IMG/VR virus record: IMGVR_UViG_3300025141_009405
Span: 1 to 53,794 of that record
From: a virus
Strand: one strand, 5' to 3'
Length of the DNA stretch: 53,794 bases
Shown: in pieces, positions 50,619 through 53,794 of the stretch
Position numbering within the stretch: the stretch's first letter is position 1
Layout: every line of letters starts with the position of its first letter
Translations under genes and position numbers: made by a program
The notes under the pieces: model-generated
What the model was told of the DNA's origin: nothing
What the model saw: the letters and a program-made list of their open reading frames with translations, nothing else
Database searches by the model: none

Positions 50619-50676
50619 AATTTTTATTTTAAAAGGTTAAACTTCTATTAATATATACGATTTTTTTAACTATAAG

Positions 50677-51255
50677 TTACAATTTTTTAAATCGTAGTTT
50701 TGAAAAATAGTAGTAGTTATATCCATAAATATTCTCATAAGTTTCTTGAACATAAATATTTATGATTTTATTCTCTACATTAACTATTTCGTAGTGGATT
50801 GGTCTTGATGAACCACCTAATAGTTGGTAGTTACCAGAAATATCTTCAGTTACTGTAACATTATTTGTTGTTACATTTAAACCATACGGATATATGGAAT
50901 CCCCGTCTATAGTAAAACTTCCATTTCCTGGAACATTTTCCGGGAAGTCAAAACACCAAGTCGTTTGGTGTCTAACTATATTCTCAAAAGAAAATAATGA
51001 TATCCCATCATATCGTAAACTACTACTTAAACCACTACCGAATAAAAATATTTCAGTATTCTCCTCAGTATCTAAATTTTGGACATACATGGTCCCACTT
51101 CTTAAAATCCAACATCCTTCTAGGAAGTTAGTCTCTACATAATCTCCATTATTTTGTGTTGTTGGGTATGTGGTTGTACATGGGGGGTATATTGGTTCTT
51201 TAATGCAGGAACTGAGTAGGAGAAACAAAGATAATATTTTTATTAGATTTTTCAT
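50677..51255 (-). CDS. Phage-encoded lipoprotein
   Basis: 192 residues. A typical lipoprotein signal: KNLIK positive start, ILSLFLLL hydrophobic core and LSSC lipobox with C17 as the lipidated residue. After cleavage comes a Pro-rich spacer (IKEPIYPPCTTTYPTT) and a beta-rich domain with two more cysteines (C48, C98), ending in VQETYENIYGYNYYYFSKLR. The fold outline (short strands, one disulphide) recalls small lipocalin-like lipoproteins of Bacteroidota. Phage lipoproteins commonly block re-infection by covering receptors, so that is the leading guess. Preceded by a host-type promoter, not a late motif, consistent with expression outside the late phase. Confidence 0.78.
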   Translation of the reverse strand: MKNLIKILSLFLLLSSCIKEPIYPPCTTTYPTTQNNGDYVETNFLEGCWILRSGTMYVQNLDTEENTEIFLFGSGLSSSLRYDGISLFSFENIVRHQTTWCFDFPENVPGNGSFTIDGDSIYPYGLNVTTNNVTVTEDISGNYQLLGGSSRPIHYEIVNVENKIINIYVQETYENIYGYNYYYFSKLRFKKL

Positions 51256-51259
51256 ACTA

Positions 51260-51291
51260 CAAAGATAATAAATAAAATCGATTAAACCAAA
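51260..51291 (-). promoter_or_regulatory. Bacteroidota-type promoter TTTG-N20-TATCTTTG
   Basis: Minus strand: TTTG (51291-51288), 20 nt, TATCTTTG (51267-51260), identical in both elements and spacing to the class consensus and in its -7 to the DNA polymerase promoter. The lipoprotein ATG follows after four bases, so the leader is absent or very short. Confidence 0.74.
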
Positions 51292-51299
51292 TTAATTGG

Positions 51300-51310
51300 T
51301 ATTTATATTA
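51300..51310 (+). promoter_or_regulatory. Late-promoter-like motif TATTTATATTA
   Basis: Octamer TATTTATA ends four bases before the ATG at 51312, implying a leaderless message for the HAD enzyme. It is back-to-back with the lipoprotein promoter. Confidence 0.52.
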
Positions 51311-51311
51311 T

Positions 51312-52166
51312 ATGTCACAACAAATAATAATAACTAAAGAACAGTTAAAAAGAGTGGGTGGTTTAATAGAAGAACAATCTCCAGGCATTAGAGCATATAG
51401 TTTCGATTGGGATGATAATATTCTTAAAATGCCCACCACAATTAAAATGTTAAAGAAGACTGATAATGGGTGGGAACCTATTAATGTTGGTACAGAAGAA
51501 TTTGCTTTGGTTAGAGATAGTGATGGTTATAAATTAGATGATGGTGCCTTTGATAATTTTATAGATGATGATGCATTTATTAGTGATTTAGAACAGGCTC
51601 TAAGTACTAATTCATTCGCACCTTCATTCGATAAATTTAAAGAAGCACTAATATATGCAAATCCGATATCTATAATAACTGCAAGAGGACACAATCCTAG
51701 AGCGTTAAGAAAAGGTATGGATTTGGTCATTTCACACACATTTAGTGAAGAAGACTTGGGGAGAATGATTGACAATATCCAACAAACATACCCTGAATTA
51801 GAAGGGGAAGACGCAGGAATAGTATTAAAAACTTATTTAGATTCACATGAATACCACCCAGTCACATCCAAAATGTTTACCGATAGATTTGGTTTGGAGG
51901 GTGGCTCGGCAGCAAATCCAGAGGAAAATAAAAAGATAGCATTAAGAGACTACGTTGCAAATATAGTCTCCAAAGCCTCTCAAATGGTAAATACGGGGGA
52001 TAAAAAACTCTCAGTTGGGTTTAGTGATGATGATTTGGGTAACATAAACGCAATAATTCCTTTTATACAAGAGGTATTACAAGTAGAATTTCCAGATGTA
52101 GATTTTGTGGTTTACGACACATCTGAAGGTGGAATGAACAAAATAGTATTAAAACAAGTCGATTAA
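51312..52166 (+). CDS. HAD-superfamily phosphatase-like enzyme with N-terminal tag helix
   Basis: 284 residues. Residues 1-22 (SQQIIITKEQLKRVGGLIEE) are the recurrent tag-type segment. The HAD domain follows at once: motif I YSFDWDDNILKMP (D32, D34), motif II ISIITARGHNPRALRKG near 115-131, a cap-like helical region, and motif IV GFSDDDLGNI near 237-246. It has both catalytic aspartates, unlike the 10655 protein. Substrate unknown: nucleotide, sugar or nucleic-acid phosphates are possible. Late promoter and tag suggest it may be packaged in the head and act after injection; inference. Confidence 0.75.
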   Translation: MSQQIIITKEQLKRVGGLIEEQSPGIRAYSFDWDDNILKMPTTIKMLKKTDNGWEPINVGTEEFALVRDSDGYKLDDGAFDNFIDDDAFISDLEQALSTNSFAPSFDKFKEALIYANPISIITARGHNPRALRKGMDLVISHTFSEEDLGRMIDNIQQTYPELEGEDAGIVLKTYLDSHEYHPVTSKMFTDRFGLEGGSAANPEENKKIALRDYVANIVSKASQMVNTGDKKLSVGFSDDDLGNINAIIPFIQEVLQVEFPDVDFVVYDTSEGGMNKIVLKQVD

Positions 52167-52188
52167 GACATTTTTTCTATTCCCGATA

Positions 52189-52199
52189 TATTTATAGTA
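52189..52199 (+). promoter_or_regulatory. Late-promoter-like motif TATTTATAGTA
   Basis: Octamer 39 nt before the tail tube ATG at 52236; an A-rich leader with a second TATATAATAAAA stretch lies between. Confidence 0.6.
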
Positions 52200-52235
52200 T
52201 ATAATAAAAAAGTAAAAACAAAAAATTAAAAAGAT

Positions 52236-52724
52236 ATGGCTGACTTATTAATGAAAATGCCTATACCTTATGAACCAAAGAAAAAGAATAGGTTTATTTT
52301 AAGATTCGACTCTTCTCTGGGAATTAATGAATGGTATGTAGAAAGTACTTCTAGACCACAGGTTACTATTAACTCTGTAGAAGTACCGTTCCTTAACACC
52401 TCTACGTATGTAGCGGGTAGGTTTGTATGGAACACAATAAACGTTACATTCAGAGACCCAATCGGACCATCTGCCGCACAAGCGTTAATGGAATGGGTTA
52501 GAACACACGCGGAATCAGTAACAGGTAGAATGGGTTACGCTGCGGGTTATAAGAAAAACATTGACTTAGAATTACTAGACCCAACAGGTGTTGTGGTGGA
52601 GAAATGGATTCTACAAGGGTGTTTCTTAACTGACGTTAACTTTAATGATTTAAGTTACAGTGATGACGGTCTTGCAAATATTTCAGCCACATTAAGACCA
52701 GATAGATGTATCTTAGTTTATTAA
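52236..52724 (+). CDS. 19: Tail tube protein, T4 gp19-like
   Basis: 162 residues, the length of T4 gp19 (163). PYEPKKKNRFILRFDSSLGI at the start, then RPQVTINSVEVPFLNTSTYV, RFVWNTINVTFRDPIGPSAA and a C-terminal DVNFNDLSYSDDGLANISAT are the conserved blocks of the tube fold. Hexamers stack into the tube through which DNA passes. Transcribed as a single-gene late unit with its own promoter motif and terminator, consistent with the high copy number needed. Confidence 0.95.
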   Translation: MADLLMKMPIPYEPKKKNRFILRFDSSLGINEWYVESTSRPQVTINSVEVPFLNTSTYVAGRFVWNTINVTFRDPIGPSAAQALMEWVRTHAESVTGRMGYAAGYKKNIDLELLDPTGVVVEKWILQGCFLTDVNFNDLSYSDDGLANISATLRPDRCILVY

Positions 52725-52745
52725 ACTAAAACAAATATATTTTAT

Positions 52746-52771
52746 AAAAGCCCTTTAATTAGGGCTTTTTT
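52746..52771 (+). terminator. Intrinsic terminator after the tail tube gene
   Basis: AAAAGCCCT / AGGGCTTTT stem with a short T/A-rich loop and a following T-run, 22 bases after the tube stop codon. Confidence 0.9.
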
Positions 52772-52853
52772 ATTGCAAATCACTTTACTTTAATGTTGTA
52801 TTTTACAATGCTTATAGCGCAACAGATTTAAATTAATAAAAACTAAACATATA

Positions 52854-52864
52854 TATTTACTATT
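52854..52864 (+). promoter_or_regulatory. Diverged late-type motif, uncertain
   Basis: TATTTACTATT followed by ATAATATATATATT upstream of the ATG at 52891. It is the nearest thing to the late motif in the gap but differs from the octamer at one position; the 83 bases before it hold no other recognisable signal. Confidence 0.25.
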
Positions 52865-52890
52865 ATAATATATATATTAAATTATAAGCT

Positions 52891-53649
52891 ATGCAAGAAC
52901 AAGTAGGACAACAACCGGAAACAATATTACCATATGATATGGTGAGTTTACCTTCTCAGGGAGTCTTTTATAAAAATAAGAAAAAAACTCTTAAGGTAAC
53001 TTATTTAAATGCTTCAGACGAAAATTTATTGGCGACACCAGCATTACAAGCTAACGGTGAATTAATTAATACCTTATTATCTAGAAAAATTTTAGATAAA
53101 GATATTAATGTTATGGATATGCCAGAATGTGATAAAGAAGCTGTCTTAGTATTTTTAAGAAATACAGCTTTTGGGTCAGATTACAAAATCACCCTAACAG
53201 ACCCAAAAACAAAGGAGTCTTTTGAGGCCACAATTGATTTATCAGTACTCAAAACTAACGAAGCTGGTGTTGAGTTAGATGCAAACAACGAATTTGACTA
53301 TTATCTAGAAATGTCTAAAAAGAAAGTAAAATTATCTTTTTTAACACCACAAGATGAAAGAACACTAAAAGGTCTAGACGAACAAAACAAAAATGCAACG
53401 GTAAACCCCTACATGACCAAACAATTGGAAATGTTACTTAAAGAAATAGATGGTGTTAGAGACCCAATGACTATCGCACAATTCATCCAAACAATGCCAA
53501 TTCGAGATTCTCAAAACATTAGAAAAATAGTTAGAGAAAATTCGCCTTCACTAGATTTAACTATCCCCGTGTTAACTCCATCGAATGAAGAGATAAATGT
53601 GAGAATTACATTCGGGGTTGAGTTTTTTCGTCCTTTCTACGGCATATAG
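52891..53649 (+). CDS. 26: Baseplate hub assembly protein, T4 gp26-like
   Basis: 252 residues. MVSLPSQGVFYKNKKKTLKV is the start block of the gp26/T4_baseplate family (LPSxGxxY), followed by NASDENLLATPALQANGELI, INVMDMPECDKEAVLVFLRN and KKVKLSFLTPQDERTLKGLD. In T4 gp26 takes part in forming the baseplate hub. Here it follows the tube gene, the position where tail assembly chaperone genes sit in other tailed phages. Its C-terminus (EFFRPFYGI) overlaps an open +1 frame that continues to the window edge, so a frameshifted longer product is possible. Confidence 0.78.
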   Translation: MQEQVGQQPETILPYDMVSLPSQGVFYKNKKKTLKVTYLNASDENLLATPALQANGELINTLLSRKILDKDINVMDMPECDKEAVLVFLRNTAFGSDYKITLTDPKTKESFEATIDLSVLKTNEAGVELDANNEFDYYLEMSKKKVKLSFLTPQDERTLKGLDEQNKNATVNPYMTKQLEMLLKEIDGVRDPMTIAQFIQTMPIRDSQNIRKIVRENSPSLDLTIPVLTPSNEEINVRITFGVEFFRPFYGI

Positions 53650-53794
53650 GAATGCCCTATTGCAAGAATTCTATTACTTAATGAAACACCTCCACATAGC
53701 GTGGACCGACCTCCTAAAGATGCCTACATTCGAACGTAGATTCTACGTAAATTTTCTAACAGACGAATTCCAAAAAAAGAATGAGGCAATCGAA
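53618..53794 (+). CDS. Overlapping partial ORF, possible frameshift extension of gp26-like protein
   Basis: This frame is open from 53603 (after a TGA at 53600) through the window end. The translated part includes RNALLQEFYYLMKHLHIAWT, then DLLKMPTFERRFYVNFLTDE, an amphipathic helix and MP-x-FERRFY-x-x-FL pattern like the small proteins after gp26 in T4-like phages and like the second part of frameshifted tail chaperones. The only ATG that could start it is at 53681, which would cut into this conserved-looking part; TTG at 53618 is used here as a nominal start. A six-T run at 53623-53628 in the overlap fits a +1 (TTT to TTC) or -2 slip from the gp26 frame. Incomplete at the right edge. Confidence 0.62.
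   Translation, partial: MSFFVLSTAYRNALLQEFYYLMKHLHIAWTDLLKMPTFERRFYVNFLTDEFQKKNEAIE

Noticed and set aside
50656-50696. Inverted repeat TACGATTT...AAATCGTA
   Set aside because: 25-base loop, right arm inside the lipoprotein coding end, no T-run; too weak for a terminator.
1-53794. tRNA, CRISPR or IS elements
   Set aside because: No cloverleaf, direct-repeat array or transposase was recognised by eye; a covariance-model scan would be needed to exclude a tRNA fully.

Overview
This window is a piece of a large, strongly AT-rich, T4-like myovirus genome. The evidence is a set of T4-type virion and replication proteins: major capsid protein (gp23, only its C-terminal part at the left edge), neck protein gp13, a gp15-like tail completion protein, tail sheath gp18, tail tube gp19, a gp26-like baseplate protein, family-B DNA polymerase gp43 and the late sigma factor gp55. 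The host is probably a member of the Bacteroidota. Three genes (DNA polymerase, SNF2 helicase, lipoprotein) are preceded by TTG or TTTG, 20 nt, then TAnnTTTG or a one-mismatch version, which is the promoter layout of that phylum. Most genes also have A-rich leaders without a Shine-Dalgarno sequence, and a phage-encoded lipoprotein carries an LSSC lipobox. The host call is inference.

Layout. 1-0.9 kb (+): end of the capsid gene and a small holin-like membrane protein. 0.97-7.8 kb (-): a late block of virion or baseplate proteins that ends in a putative internal protein and a 20-residue, 9-cysteine metallothionein-like peptide. 7.8-8.5 kb (-): late sigma factor. 8.5-30.5 kb (-): a nearly gap-free run dominated by sugar-nucleotide enzymes and glycosyltransferases (GT2, GT4-like, GT11, GT17), interspersed with NAD synthetase, PhoH, dUTPase and small unknowns. 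30.6-33.25 kb (-): five small genes, probably late or morphogenetic. 33.3-36.4 kb (+): a Cys-rich lectin-like virion protein and a small structural protein. 36.5-39.2 kb (+): DNA polymerase. 39.2-43.8 kb (-): tail fibre with an S74 chaperone, neck protein, a helical protein and the SNF2 helicase. 43.9-50.4 kb (+): neck/tail genes including a very large sheath; a ribbon-helix-helix gene with palindromic sites sits antisense just before the sheath. 50.4-51.3 kb (-): a two-gene membrane/lipoprotein insertion. 51.3-53.8 kb (+): a HAD enzyme, tail tube, a gp26-like protein and an overlapping reading frame that runs off the edge.

Regulation. Late-type genes on both strands are preceded, usually 12-17 nt before the start codon, by TATTTATA (often TATTTATAATA or TATTTATAGTA). 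I found 14 cases, one of them imperfect. This 8-mer is the reverse complement of the T4 late promoter TATAAATA, so it reads in the opposite sense relative to the gene. The gp55 encoded here is the obvious candidate reader. Host-type promoters serve the replication and lipoprotein genes.

Themes worth attention: (i) a recurrent short amphipathic segment such as MKKIRISESELIDLIEKLV, at the N-terminus or inside at least seven otherwise unrelated proteins including a HAD enzyme and a WYL-like protein, which may be a capsid-targeting tag; (ii) a metallothionein-like micro-peptide too short for normal gene calling; (iii) a roughly 22-kb glycan locus with no recognisable flippase, polymerase, ligase or initiating transferase, suggesting the glycan goes onto virion protein or another phage target rather than a lipid-linked polymer; (iv) a possible +1/-2 programmed frameshift after the tail tube. 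No tRNA, rRNA, CRISPR array or insertion sequence was recognised, and no stretch over 300 bases lacks a gene.
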